Of a stretch of DNA of 64,000 nucleotides, positions 13,013 to 23,550 are shown piece after piece. Position 1 is the first letter of the stretch, and the number at the start of each line of letters is the position of its first letter. The translations under genes were made by a program, and so were the position numbers. Source of the DNA: Sipunculus nudus (taxonomy: Eukaryota; Annelida; Sipuncula; Golfingiida; Sipunculidae); NCBI GenBank assembly GCA_026874595.1, contig CM049313.1:71292659-71356658 (forward strand). Reading direction: 5' to 3'. The notes beneath the pieces were generated by a model. That model was not told the DNA's origin. It worked only from the letters and a program-made list of their open reading frames with translations, and ran no database searches.

Positions 13013-16000
13013 AGGGTATGTCAAAGTGTGGCCTGGAATCAGGGGGCTCTGAATCTAAAAGTAGGAGCTGTGTCACATTATCATTCTTGTGGGTATTTGA
13101 ACATGTAAAAAACAGCATATTGACACTCTAAATATAGACTTTCCTTTTGAATAATAGTTTGTGCTTTATATTGAAGACATAATATTAACTCTGTAGAAAA
13201 AAAATAATGCCACTACCAATGAGTCCCATAAATATAATATCTAAATCTGTTTATAAAGCTGAATTTTTATTTTAATAAAAAAAGGTATTTTATGTCATAA
13301 TCTTATTTTTTTCGAATCGATACAACTGTTCACTAAAGTACCGTCGAAAACCGTGCAGAGTAGGTTACCCGTATCTCACTCGTCTATATGTCTTAATGTA
13401 AGACTATTTTTTAGATAATACGCATATACTAATTATATGCAAAGTGTTTCCGGTTTTGCTTTAGGGTCTTTACGGCGAGGAAAAGGAGAACGTGCCTCGG
13501 GTAATGTGCTGCCATCCAGGTAAGATCACGTGTTCGCTGCACGTGTCTCGAACGTCATATTTACCCGGTCAGGTGATCAAAGCCAAGGTCGAAGTTCAAA
13601 ACAAGTCAACGATGCGAATCAGGAACATAAGTGTCTTGCTCAATCAGGTAGATGTTTATTTATTTTTCATTTCTCTATTTTAACCAATGTTAATGATAAC
13701 TAATGAAAGAGTATTATATTTTATTGATGCTTCTTCGCTTAATTTTAAATTCTCTTACAATAGTTGTTGATTAATGATATTACCAATACTTTTTTTCTTT
13801 TTTCTTTTAATTATGAACAAAACTTGATTTTTATTTGTTTACAAAAGACAAATAATATGTTTGAATGATGTGCGACAGTTGAATAAAAAAGAAACGTAAT
13901 TTCATTCTTCACTGCCAGGTGGCGCGGTATTCGCCCTCTGAGTGCCCCAGCTACACCACCCGGATTACCTTGGCACAGTCTGCAACGATAACTCTCCCGT
14001 CTGGTCACCGTGGCATCACGTGCGTCCTACCACTTCTCGTACCTCCAGTGCCACCTACCGGACTGGATGGATGTTCTCTAATAGATGTCAATTATATGCT
14101 CGTGGTAAGATGAAGTATCTTTTAATAATTATCATGTGCTTAGAATTACCATAGTTTTTAAAAAATTCTGTATAAAAGTAATAAAGACGATTTATTTCTG
14201 TTTAACTGATAGCCTGATGATCTAAAAAAAAAAACAAAAAAAAAAAAAGTTTTGCACATTTAAATTGAACCCATATCGAATCGCACCTTGCACTGGCAGG
14301 GTTTTGCGTGCAAATTTAAATAGCCTTAAAACTGAGCGCAACTGCATGAATTTTGGGGAATGTACACAGAAAAGACCGTGTATATCTCCGGTGTTAACAT
14401 ACGGTAGCATGGCTAGATCGGCCCCTAACATGATAAAGCTAGGCCATATTCCCTAGATTAACAGTATCATTATTTTACCTGCGGCAACGTAGAGTAGAAT
14501 GATAAACATCTTTCATAGATTGTCTGCTGCCTGCAAATAAGCATAATAAATTGAGTTTAATGGTAATTTTATTGTTTTGAAAAATTGATTTACATGATCA
14601 ATGGAAACCTTTTTACTCTAAAGGGGTCACCATCATCGATGTGCAGATCACATTGACAACTTATTATTGATACTGCATACTGACTTAACTGCTAAGCTTT
14701 AGTCTTTAGCCATCAATTGTAAAAAGTATATCATTATAAGAAGCATTCAAATCTACTTCATTTGTAAAACCTGCTTAAACTTCGTGCGTGTACAGCTAAA
14801 GACATACATTTCCTTAAGGAACTGGTGAGGAGACCGATTTAATTATAAGCATCTTTAATTCTAAGTCCGCTCGTTGGACATGTTCTCCACTCAATAAATT
14901 GTTTCCTTACGTGTGAAAATATATAAACTTTTTTTTCAATTTAAGGAAATTAGAGGAAGGAAGATTCGTATGCAAAAAACAAATGTCCGGCCTAAATTAC
15001 ATAAATCATAGGGAAGTATGTAATGCGACGGTAGATACAATAGTGGGCGGCACTGCCTACAGCCCAAGGCTTGATTTACCATCCAGAGAGTTTAAAGTTT
15101 GTATTATTGTACGTTCCTCACGCAGCGGTGATTCACTGCAGTCCATTTGTAATCAGACCTATTAGAGCATGGTATCGCATTGTGCATCCAGCTACAAATT
15201 TCAAACATGCGAAACCTACTCTCATAGGTATGATAACACCCGTTCTGGCACAGGTCCAAGAATAAGACCAACGAGATCTTGTGTTCCGGTGAAATCAAAC
15301 CAACGACAGCTGGTGTCGCATGTTTGAAATTTATGCTTGATGCACAATGCGATACCACGCTCGCATTTGTCTGATTACAATTCTTTGCTCTGTGCGCACC
15401 CTGGTGTTCGTATCCAGAGAACCTTGCCATACAAAGTAGCGGTTACACGAAAAGATGTCTTGATCGACTGCAGTGTATAATCGCTGCGTTATTATTATAA
15501 CGTTAATATGTCTTCCCGTATGAATGGTCATTCTTTCTACCATTCCTTTCAGTTGTCGCTGCCAATGCGGCCAGCACCTGTAGAAGTCTCAGTGCCTGTC
15601 GTTATCGGTAATGCCCACGGCAAAGGACGCATGAAATCTGATTCACCAGTTTCATATATAGGTATGGCACCTTTTCTTGGTTTAACTTGAATTCTAGTGA
15701 GATAAGAGGATGGGACTCCTGTTGCTGCGGGTCTTTGAACTTTAATATAAAAAAGGTCAAAATGGCAACATGGTTTGTACGTCATGTTGTCAGGAACATT
15801 TGTGAATAAAATATCAACCATTATTTCATATTGTCAATAATCATAACATATACTACAAAGTCTATAATGCAGAATGTGTTCTTAATCAAGTGGTTATGTA
15901 AGAACTTTTTTAAGAAAATGGTAAATAAACTACACTAAGACTTAAACAATCATAATGATTTCTAAACACAAACAAAAATAAGAAGCATTCATTAATTTTA

Positions 16001-16389
16001 AAGATCATGTGGTTATTATTAACCACCATCAGTACTGAAGGATTATGATTTGTTATACTTCAGAAGTTCATTCATTTTATTTGCCTCACTCACTTGTAAG
16101 TGATCTACTTAAAGCATTTCCATGTCTTTCAGAACAAGATTTCCCGCGGACAGATATGCCTGCCTCCTCTCTGTTACCCATTTCCCCGTCAAGCCTCAGC
16201 CTGGCAAATAGACTGGAATATAACGCCACCTATCGACCAAAATACAGAGTATTCAATAAACAAAACTGCCCTATTCCCATCATATCATTGAGTGAAAGTC
16301 CGCGACTTACACGGAAGCCACTGGAACCACTGGGTATAGAAACAATACATCTAGGAGACGAAATAATGAAAACTGAATCAGTAGTGTAG
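3441..16389 (+). CDS. Arrestin-domain-containing (ARRDC/alpha-arrestin-like) protein, 7 coding exons, 397 aa
   Basis: Joining 3441-3555, 9508-9639, 12744-12955, 13465-13647, 13919-14104, 15553-15661 and 16133-16389 gives one open frame of 1194 nt ending in TAG. The N-terminal arrestin domain is about residues 6-130 (YDVFSCGEYVKGCVYLE, then the strand VELVVYGGS, then FPFEFQLPSDVPCSFE, W-VRYYLQARV). The C-terminal arrestin domain is about 165-300 (SYLPGQVIKAKVEVQNKS, ITLPSG at 238-243, VPPVPPTG at 255-262, IDVNYML). ARRDC proteins are cytosolic adaptors that link membrane receptors and transporters to trafficking and ubiquitination. The length fits the family (about 350-450 aa). The tail from about residue 313 is Ser/Pro-rich and has no PPxY motif, unlike ARRDC1-4, so coupling to NEDD4-type ligases is not evident. 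The start is the first ATG in frame with the arrestin fold. No transmembrane segment or signal peptide is seen. Family assignment is strong; the exact orthologue is not determined. Confidence 0.93.
4580..4966 (-). mobile_element. tRNA-derived SINE, two head units in tandem (ARRDC intron 1)
   Basis: Two copies of a unit starting GTTACGAAGAC lie exactly 248 bp apart (4580 and 4828). On the minus strand each carries a pol III A-box-like TAGCGAAGCGG (well kept in the second copy) and a B box GGGTTCGAATCC. A spacer of about 120 bp (CTTAAGAGCG...GAGCCCCCAT) separates them. The array is bordered by (TA)n on both sides. Confidence 0.75.
5552..5700. repeat. Degenerate 19-20 bp tandem repeat (ARRDC intron 1)
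   Basis: About seven copies of GTATCTACCAGGTGAAAAG. Confidence 0.85.
5870..6272. mobile_element. hAT-like MITE, copy 1, with 8-bp target duplication
   Basis: Termini are CAGGGGCGTCAA and TTGACGCCACTG. Flanks GTTTTACG (5862-5869) and GTTTCACG (6273-6280) agree at 7 of 8 positions, the hAT target-site length. The interior is AT-rich, with a C-run near the left end and a (CA)n tract. No transposase is encoded. It lies in ARRDC intron 1. Confidence 0.72.
6966..7034. repeat. (CTGT)n(CT)n microsatellite in ARRDC intron 1
   Basis: Tetranucleotide then dinucleotide tract. A similar CTGT-type tract lies at about 61440-61500 in an aminotransferase intron. Confidence 0.95.
7857..8192. mobile_element. 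PIF/Harbinger-like MITE with TTA target duplication
   Basis: 336 bp with terminal inverted repeats of about 34 bp (GGCCAAAA...AAAAGGTATG, then TTCTCAGGCAC, mirrored at the right end). TTA is present directly outside both ends (7854-7856, 8193-8195). TWA target duplication and GGCC-type ends fit the PIF/Harbinger superfamily. Non-autonomous; in ARRDC intron 1. Confidence 0.75.
8767..8780. promoter_or_regulatory. Perfect X-box palindrome in ARRDC intron 1
   Basis: GTTACCATGGTAAC is a perfect 14-bp palindrome matching the RFX consensus GTNRCC(AT)GGYNAC. It lies in ARRDC intron 1, about 740 bp before exon 2. Function is inferred from the motif alone. Confidence 0.4.
9050..9114. repeat. (CT)n microsatellite in ARRDC intron 1
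   Basis: About 55 bp of uninterrupted CT preceded by a C-run. It would be a polypyrimidine tract on the sense strand, but it is 400 bp from exon 2. Confidence 0.95.
9508..9639 (+). CDS. ARRDC exon 2 (residues 39-82)
   Basis: The acceptor is a NAGNAG (TTTTTAGCAG). Exon start is 9508 or 9511; both keep the frame and give RIN-A-VELVV or RIN-VELVV. The donor is AAAG|GTAAAT. The exon enters and leaves in phase 1. It encodes VELVVYGGSRV and LTEEELYMRDTYLL. Confidence 0.92.
10299..10600 (+). repeat. Dispersed repeat R1, copy 1 (ARRDC intron 2)
   Basis: Collinear with 28789-29070 (AAGATAATCCCTTGAACC, CACGTGTTATAA, CCAAATAATCCAAACA, GCATATATGCAGC, TTGTCAGCACC). It carries a G-run at 10401-10409. Confidence 0.65.
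11740..12240. repeat. Highly degenerate tandem repeat of about 20-25 bp (ARRDC intron 2)
   Basis: Recurrent CCCGATAACCCGACCA-like and ATTATGACGAC-like words over about 500 bp produce two overlapping low-complexity ORFs (Asn/Pro/Arg/Thr-rich). I read it as an old minisatellite, not a gene. Confidence 0.55.
12744..12955 (+). CDS. ARRDC exon 3 (residues 83-153)
   Basis: Acceptor AACAG|GGCCAAC, donor CAG|GTAATA; enters phase 1, leaves phase 0. It holds the most conserved part of the arrestin N domain (GQHFFPFEFQLPSDVPCSFE, WVRYYLQARV, KPFTVL). A (TA)n tract begins about 10 bp after the donor. Confidence 0.95.
12964..13009. repeat. (TA)n tract just after the ARRDC exon 3 donor
   Basis: Perfect TA dinucleotide tract of about 46 bp starting within 10 bp of the 5' splice site. 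Length variation here could affect splicing. Confidence 0.95.
13465..13647 (+). CDS. ARRDC exon 4 (residues 154-214)
   Basis: Acceptor TTTAG|GGT, donor CAG|GTAGAT; phase 0 on both sides (61 codons). It crosses from the inter-domain linker into the arrestin C domain (SYLPGQVIKAKVEVQNKS). Confidence 0.94.
13919..14104 (+). CDS. ARRDC exon 5 (residues 215-276)
   Basis: Acceptor TGCCAG|GTG, donor GTG|GTAAGA; phase 0 on both sides (62 codons). It carries the C-domain signature region ITLPSG...VPPVPPTG...IDVNYML. Confidence 0.94.
15119..15490. repeat. Foldback (inverted duplication) in ARRDC intron 5
   Basis: 15149-15212 and 15316-15378 are inverted copies about 64 bp long with few mismatches (shared core GGTATCGCATTGTGCATC). 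Weaker pairing continues inward. Outside, ACGCAGCG...CACTGCAGTC at about 15120 pairs with about 15463-15490. The right arm holds about 85 extra bases. The arms share coding-like peptides (RAWYRIVH, NFKHA.P...G.I.P). Confidence 0.75.
15553..15661 (+). CDS. ARRDC exon 6 (residues 277-312)
   Basis: Acceptor CCTTTCAG|TTG, donor ATAG|GTATGG; enters phase 0, leaves phase 1. It encodes the last C-domain strands (VEVSVPVVIG). Confidence 0.93.
16133..16389 (+). CDS. ARRDC exon 7, C-terminal tail and stop (residues 313-397)
   Basis: Acceptor GTCTTTCAG|AAC; it enters in phase 1 and runs to TAG at 16387. The tail is low in hydrophobic residues and rich in Ser and Pro, with no PPxY. A short near-repeat region follows at 16556. 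Confidence 0.92.
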
Positions 16390-18720
16390 CTTTACTACAG
16401 ATCTTTTGATCAAATTAATCTTGTGTTCGAGTTTATTGTGATAATTATTGTTTATAAAAATGATCTTTGTGCCTAGTATTACGATATGCACGAAATCAGC
16501 AAAAATGGCGAACATTTCTACCTCCAATGTTATTTAGACAAGAGTCTGTAACAGATCATATTAAAACTCAAGCAACCGATATTAAAACTGGAGCAGACGA
16601 TGTTAAAACTGGAGCGGGCGATACTTAACCTTGCGCAAAAGATATTTAAACTGGAGCAGACGATACTTAAATCGAAGTAGACCAAACTAAAAATGGAGCA
16701 GACGAAACATCGGAGCATACGACTACAGCGAGCGGTCGTTAAACTTTGCTATGAATGCACGATCAGTATGTCTTTATATACGACTGATATGGATTATATG
16801 ACGCAAGACTGCTCATGTCATAGATGAAAACTTCATCTGGTCTTTACTTTATTAAATAACGCCGGAATGTCAGCAGACGACACACTTGATCAGATACCAG
16901 AAGCAGGGGCAAGCATGAATGAGTTGTTACAGAAATCTCAACCAGAGGACTCTCCGCTCGCCTGCATCTTAACTGTCTCCTCTGTTTTGATTGACATTTG
17001 AATGGAATCCGTATTTTTTTCAGATCGCAGTATACTGATGGAGTTAACATTACTGAAGTAGAAACACAAATCATGTAATCTCCTTTCTGCAGAGACAATA
17101 TAAGGCACTTGGTCACACCTCATGTTAGTACCTCACAGAATATGACAATGATCCTTGATGTAAAATCAGGGAATTGTTTAAGCATTCTCCATCAGAGGAC
17201 GCTCCCCGTAGCACATCTGGCACCATATCAACCGAGTCAAACTGCCTAATTTAAGACGTATTTCGAAAAGACCTGATGAAATGCCGCTATTCGGCAGCGG
17301 TAATGCAATAACTTCCCTCCATCCTATACACTTGGTTAAACCTTTGATTTCCATGCAATAATACCCAGTTACTAACGCGAGAAAATGTGCATGAAAACAA
17401 CCATGAATGTTAAAGCTGGGCCGAAGCATGGGTCATCCTGATTACCAATAATAAGCAGGTTAACGAAATTATTATGTGAGTTCGGTAATTGTGAATAAAG
17501 AAGTTGATTGTACCTGTGGCGCCTCTAGTTGAGATATTTATTCAAGAAGACTGGTTTTACTCACAATTTCAGGAATACAGGGCCTTGGATTGGCTCACCT
17601 GTTTCTTAGCTTTAACATGGCACGAACTTTCACGGGAATATCTATCGATCGACCCAAGTATTTAAAACGAAACATTTTTAATTGGCCACCTGCCGAACTG
17701 GACGAGATCGTTTTGAGCAGAAAACAAGTCTACCTGCAAATGCAGCAACTGAACTTGGTCACAATAGTTCAGAAATGTCTTGGTATATTTCATACAAAAG
17801 AAAAAATTAAAAAAAAAAAAAGAGAAGGGACCACATGAAATGAGATTTACCAAAGACAGCAATGAACAACATTTGGGACAGTATCACCAAAAACTATGAA
17901 GCACAAGTCACTCACATATGCACCGTTAGAGAGTATTTTTATTTCAACGTTGTCTCAAGTAAATATATTCTCCAATGTGAGTGTGTGCACTGAGCTGTTT
18001 TATATGCTTTATATATTATAGCTTTATATTGAGGATTTTTTTTTATTTGTTGTTACTGTGGAAGAGTTATTTACGAACGAGGAAGGTGTGATTGTTCATT
18101 GGCGTTGATTTATTAAAAAAATATCATAAACACGTTCTTTTGTTGTCTTTTTCCATATATGCGAATGGATGCTTTAAAACCTTCATAATATTCGATGGAT
18201 AGAGAGAGAGAGAGAGTTGGAGTTGCATGGACAGCTAATGATCACTTTAAGCAAGGATAAACTGACAAATTTAATATAGGTTGTGGCTACCTGTCAGTGA
18301 AGGATATAATGCTTAGGCTCATAACAAAATATTTATTCAAATATATAAAAGATCGACATGAATCTGAATAAAAATTACACTAAATCTTTTTGAGAAACGT
18401 GAAGACTAGTAAACTTTTTTTTAAGGAATGTTAACATACACGGCCAATCCTGCAACCATTCTTGTCGATATCCTTGCACATTATTTTGGTAATCCCGTTA
18501 AGAGAAAGATCTCTTCCACAGGCCTTTGTTAACAGTAATTTGTTTCAGCTTATATGGTGCAAGGGATGTACAGTCCAGGGACCATCTTATAAAAAAAGAC
18601 ATTCAAGGGTCTAATTTTTACTCTTTGCCATCTTGTGCCTGGTAGTTTGTTATCATTAAATAATTATTAATTAATTGATAAAAAAAAACCCATTAAATCC
18701 TGTTTATACAGACATCAAAT
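16390..18720. other. Region after the ARRDC gene
   Basis: Probably includes the ARRDC 3'UTR at its left. Candidate poly(A) signals are ATTAAA at 16851 and AATAAA at 17494; neither is decisive. Besides the 24-bp repeat I see only short ORFs without motifs. Confidence 0.4.
16556..16710. repeat. Degenerate 24-bp tandem repeat after the ARRDC stop
   Basis: About six copies built on GATATTAAAACTGGAGCAGA. The minus strand shows an 8-residue repeat ORF (SSFNI-type) as a by-product. Confidence 0.75.
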
Positions 18721-18726
18721 TGTCAC

Positions 18727-19961
18727 TGTCACAAGAGGACGGTGAATTAGTTATTGTATGGCATATTCAAGTAGAGAGTATAACCAGATGATTGTTTTGA
18801 TAATTTATTGTACATTTATATGGAGTATCATGTTTAGATAGTAGCGTGAGAACTTTGGTTAGAGAGCACACGTGTCTCGTTTGATGTTAAATCCAGAACA
18901 GTTTAATTCCGGGTGAGCCGTCTCTGTTTGGCGGTCTCTAAAGTTACGATTAGTTGTAGACTTCCAAGGATGAGCACCTGTATTGTTTGGTTTTCTCAAG
19001 GTTTTGTCTTTTGAGGCGTTTCCATATTAACATGCATGAAATTAATGACAGTGGGCATAATAGGGAGTGGTGATTCGCGAGAAGACTGTCAAGACTTGTG
19101 ACGTCAGCAAGCATATATAGTACGTGGTTAAGAAGAAATTCTCTACAATTCCCCGATCAGCGAGCCAGTTCGGTAGGTTTAAAATATCTGCAGTCTAGGG
19201 TAGCTCTGCGTGCCTCAACATCTAGACAACTGCGAGATTATGTTTATTAGAGTAGATTGTTGGTGTCTGGGTAAGGCCACGGTGATTACTCTGTATCGGA
19301 TATCAGAGCGAGTATCGTACTTTGCCGACTAGCCGGTAATCTAGCGATTTATACCTGCTGTGAGCGCTTCCAGGAACAGACCGAATACATCATTTAAACG
19401 CGTAACTGTGGAGGTACTGGATATCATTGTGTGGAAGCATATTCGATTACCTAGAGTTGGATTTTTCCAGCAGACATCAGCTATGAAAGGCATTGAGTCC
19501 AAATAGAATAGTCTGTGCGCAAATTAATAAGTGCTGTTTTAACTGTGCCTCGAGAGGCAAACCATTACTCCAGCGAGGGACTGTTGGTGGTCGGAGCTCC
19601 GTGTATTAAAAGTGGACTGATTATACTGTGTACACAGCGCGAGCAAACAACGAGGCGAGCAGTGCAACATTCTGCTGTCACGTGTGCGCAATGGTCATCT
19701 GACCATGAGAAGTGTAGACAAGGGACTACTCTGTGTAGTGTGGTTAACGGAAATAGTGATTTTTCTGTGTTTATTACCGGACGCTTGTGATCTTCAGTGC
19801 TTGAATATATGGAGCGACTCTCCAGAGAAATGTATCTTCTTTCTTTAATGTGATGATTTGTTTTTGTTAACTCATATTTTGAAATGGTCGTATGTATGAG
19901 TTTCGGCAAGTTGGTTTGACAGTTAAAAGAACCTGATCATTCCCTCATTGGTGGTGTGACA
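18727..19961. mobile_element. Solo LTR of an LTR retrotransposon, with 5-bp target duplication
   Basis: The block starts TGTCACAAGAGG and ends GGTGGTGTGACA, giving matching TGTCACA termini. GTCAC flanks it exactly on both sides (18722-18726, 19962-19966). Inside is a TATA-like CATATATAG at about 19112, followed by a CG-richer leader. Length 1235 bp. No internal coding region lies next to it, so it is a solo LTR left after recombination. Gypsy- or BEL-type by target-site length. Confidence 0.72.
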
Positions 19962-20142
19962 GTCACATTTTAATATCGACCAAATTTATACTAAGTAAAT
20001 ACACTTTGAAGATAATCCCGCCCCATGCCTTTATACTTATTTTATTCTATATTTTATTACGCATCATATATATATGATCAGTTATCCGTAAAATTAACCA
20101 AGGGGCTTTTAACCAAGGGGCTTTTGTCCAAGGAGGGGGGCT

Positions 20143-20169
20143 TTTCGCAGGGGGGGGGGGGGGGGGGCG
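20143..20169. repeat. G-run cluster (G-quadruplex-prone)
   Basis: Two short GGGG-containing repeats (CCAAGGGGCTTTT) lead into a G-run of about 19 bp. Confidence 0.8.
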
Positions 20170-21904
20170 GCTATTGTCCGGCATCACCCACATCACAATG
20201 GTCATAATGAGGATGTTTTCCTGTTCACTGGTTGTCGGGACGTCACCTGGCTGACGCTACATAGCTCCAGGCATTAAAGATCGACTGCTCCAGCCCGTGT
20301 GATCTGGATTGTTTATAAGCTCTCTCACCATGGTGCCAGCCGGGATAGATTACACAGTCTTTGTAGACGAACCACCATAGGCAAAGACCGCTCATACCCT
20401 TCTGTGGTTTTGTATAGACTATACAATACTAATAAAGGTGAGATACCACGCGCCTGAGTCAAGTGAATAATCGCTGTTCGATGTATAGACGGAAAGGAGT
20501 GCAGCGTCAAACAGAGAACTAGACGGACAAGTATAATGCTTGTTGACATGGCGGTGGGAAGAAAGGGAACATACAAGTAATGAGCGACTCCCGGAGCGAT
20601 ACCTCTTTAAGGTGGGCCAATTTGATAGGCAGGTTATTCTCAACACCACCTCATATGCAAGCCTTTTAGGACTGCTTGTAATGATAACAGTTCACGGGGC
20701 GGTTAGGGAGAGAAACAAGTGTTCATCATTCAGTTTATGGGAATTAAATAGATTTACTAGGCCATGTGTGCAATGTGTATGGTACACACTGGATAAACCA
20801 ATGGAAGAGAATGAATAACATGGTAACTTACGCTTGACGAATCAAATGATAAAAAGGATTAACGGATTTTCTGGTACGTAACTTTCATTGATAATTCGAG
20901 TATGCGTGTTTGTGTTTGATTGAACATTAATGAATTTTAAATGTCTGATTATTTTTCTTCTTTGCGACACGTTTCAAATCTGTTGCAAACCTGATGCCAT
21001 GGTATATTAGGCTAACAGGAAGGATTTATATAATGTTACAGGTAAAGAGAGTTAGGCACGAGCCTATTTCTGATATGACGTAAGACTTACAATATATTTG
21101 CACGCAATAACGATATCAATAAATATCCCTCTCGGAACAATACGTCTGAGACTCCATTGTGTAATCTTTACACAGTTTGTACATTTAATGTTTTTTTTTA
21201 ATTTTACTTCTTTACGACATCACCCTTTTATCGGACGGACGTGAATGAAAAAAAAACCATCTTGCAATTTACTCTGTCTAACGCTATTTGTAAAAGAACA
21301 CTAATAAAAAATTAGGAAATATACATTTAATAACTATACAGTATGATTTCACGGATTTATAATCTTCAAGCAACTGCCCGATATTATCCCTTTCTTTTTC
21401 ATAAATGTTTACTGTTCAAAGATACTTAATTATCTATATATATATATATATATGGTCACAAGTTGTTTCTTTTAGCCCCGAAAATTAAGTATGTATATAT
21501 GCTAACTACTATTTCTGGACTAATCACATAGTCTTACAACAGCTGTCATAATCGTGGGTTTTGTGATACATAAAATGGAACTAAAATATGATAAATGCTG
21601 TATTAATAATTTCGGGGACGGGGAATTTTGCTCTCAGTGTGTTAATGTTCGTTTAATCAAAGATCATGACACGTATTATTTTCCTCCGATATTCTTTACA
21701 TTTCCGCTATTCCAAAATTGTAACTTATCTCAATGTATAACGTTAATGTAATTTGTAAACTTAATTTACTTTTAAAGCCAGCAATGCAAATACATTTTCT
21801 GTAGCATTAGTGATTTCTGGCTTTCCCTGCGTATATATTTATATAATATATACTTATATTTACGTATATATTTAATAATTCATGTTCGGAGGTTCTTATA
21901 AGAC

Positions 21905-22225
21905 CATTGTGACGGATGTATGAGCCGGTTTATCTACAAGCTGTTAGTTAACACGGTACCTGCGCCAATGATGACAAAAAGAAAAACCATGTAACCTAAT
22001 GTATAGTTGGCTGTATATATGCATGAAGGAAAGTTTAAAGGTCATAATTCGCAAAATGCCTGTTGTAAAACTCTGGTCCGCCTGACTTGCCGCCATATGC
22101 CCTTGTTGAATGTGTTCGAGTTATAATGGCGGGCTCGCATGCACGTTATAATTACGTGATTATAACCGAACCGAACAGTCTGTTTTAATAAAAGGTTCAA
22201 GGAATTATCTTTAGTTGCTAGACTA
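21905..22225 (+). repeat. Dispersed repeat R2, copy 1
   Basis: Homologous blocks with 35370-35700: TTAGTTAACACGGT, CATGTAAC, GGTCATAA, ATTCGCAAAA and AAAAGGTTCAA. Non-coding. Confidence 0.55.
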
Positions 22226-23046
22226 CCGGAAGAGCCACTTTAATACACTAATCGAGGACAGGTGGATGGACTGATTTACTCTGCTAATTAAATAAATACA
22301 TGTATAATGCAATGTAAAATACGGGATTGTAAAATGACAAATACTTGTGTTGGTCCATGCATTATAAATACGGGATTAGATCACTGATCATTATGTATAT
22401 ACCATATTATGTGGACAGTTAAACATCTCACATTCATCTGTTCAACAATGAAACGCCAGGCAGACTGATGTCAGGATTGATGGTATGCCGCTTATATCCT
22501 CCATAATAAATCAACTCTCACAATGAGTCAAAAGATCTTGTTAGGCTTTGAGATAAATTGCCCGTTGTCAGTCATTCAATTTTTCCTGCCCGTATCTCAT
22601 CATCCATGCCTTCATTTATACCGAACGTAATGCGTTACTTGTTGCCTGGCGTGCCAAGACGCTATGAAGGTAATAGTTCCCATGGCACCGCGAATAAAAC
22701 CAATGACTTCATTCGGCTGTTGGATGATACGTAGATAGAAGAAACCAGGTCCAACCATGGTGAACTATCAAATTGATTTCCGTTTTCCAAGATTCTTAGG
22801 CTGGAATACCAGCATACTGTGGAACTTATTATTTGCTTTGTCACTTACTGCGACAGCACAGTAACAATGGCAGCTTCATGCGAGGGACTACGGGATCTCA
22901 AATGTCGATATATCCTTTTTGACATGGATGATATACGGACACCTGGCAAGATATGTCTCGGGCATTGTACCTAAATCATGGTGCTTATGTTCAACCTCGT
23001 GTAGCTCGAAACTGCGTTCAGGCGAGTATGTATATAAATCTCAATG

Positions 23047-23047
<1 letters not shown>

Positions 23048-23132
<85 letters not shown>

Positions 23133-23138
23133 ATATAT
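23048..23138. repeat. Long (TA)n tract
   Basis: About 90 bp of near-perfect TA repeat. Other long TA tracts are at 2543-2578, 4967-5040, 23502-23546, 36511-36565, 39840-39886, 43088-43158, 50216-50264, 50594-50641, 51588-51690 and 62661-62697. Confidence 0.95.
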
Positions 23139-23498
23139 CTTCATTTTAAATGAATAAGAATATGTCCACGTTATAAGATGTACAAGTAGGATACTTATTT
23201 ATAATTATTATGACCATGTTCATTCATATTGTTCTTTGACATATGTCTGGTATATAATAAAAGCCATCTAGCAGACCTGCAAATTTCTAGGGATTGACTT
23301 TTGATTATATATAGTCTTTCGAGCCTAATTGAACATTTACTACCATACGACCTGAGCTATACAACTACTTTTTATCAGTCAACATGGGAAATACTAGACT
23401 TTAAAATATCAGAAAAAAATTTAGACAGTATTTAACAGAAAACTTTTAATAACAATACACTGGTTAAATTCCTGAATGCATGGTAAGTATCGAAAAAT

Positions 23499-23550
<52 letters not shown>

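Noticed and set aside
16867-17001. 44-codon acidic small ORF (MSADDTLDQIPEAGASMNEL...) downstream of ARRDC
   Set aside because: The opposite strand is also open over the same stretch, and there is no homology or promoter evidence.
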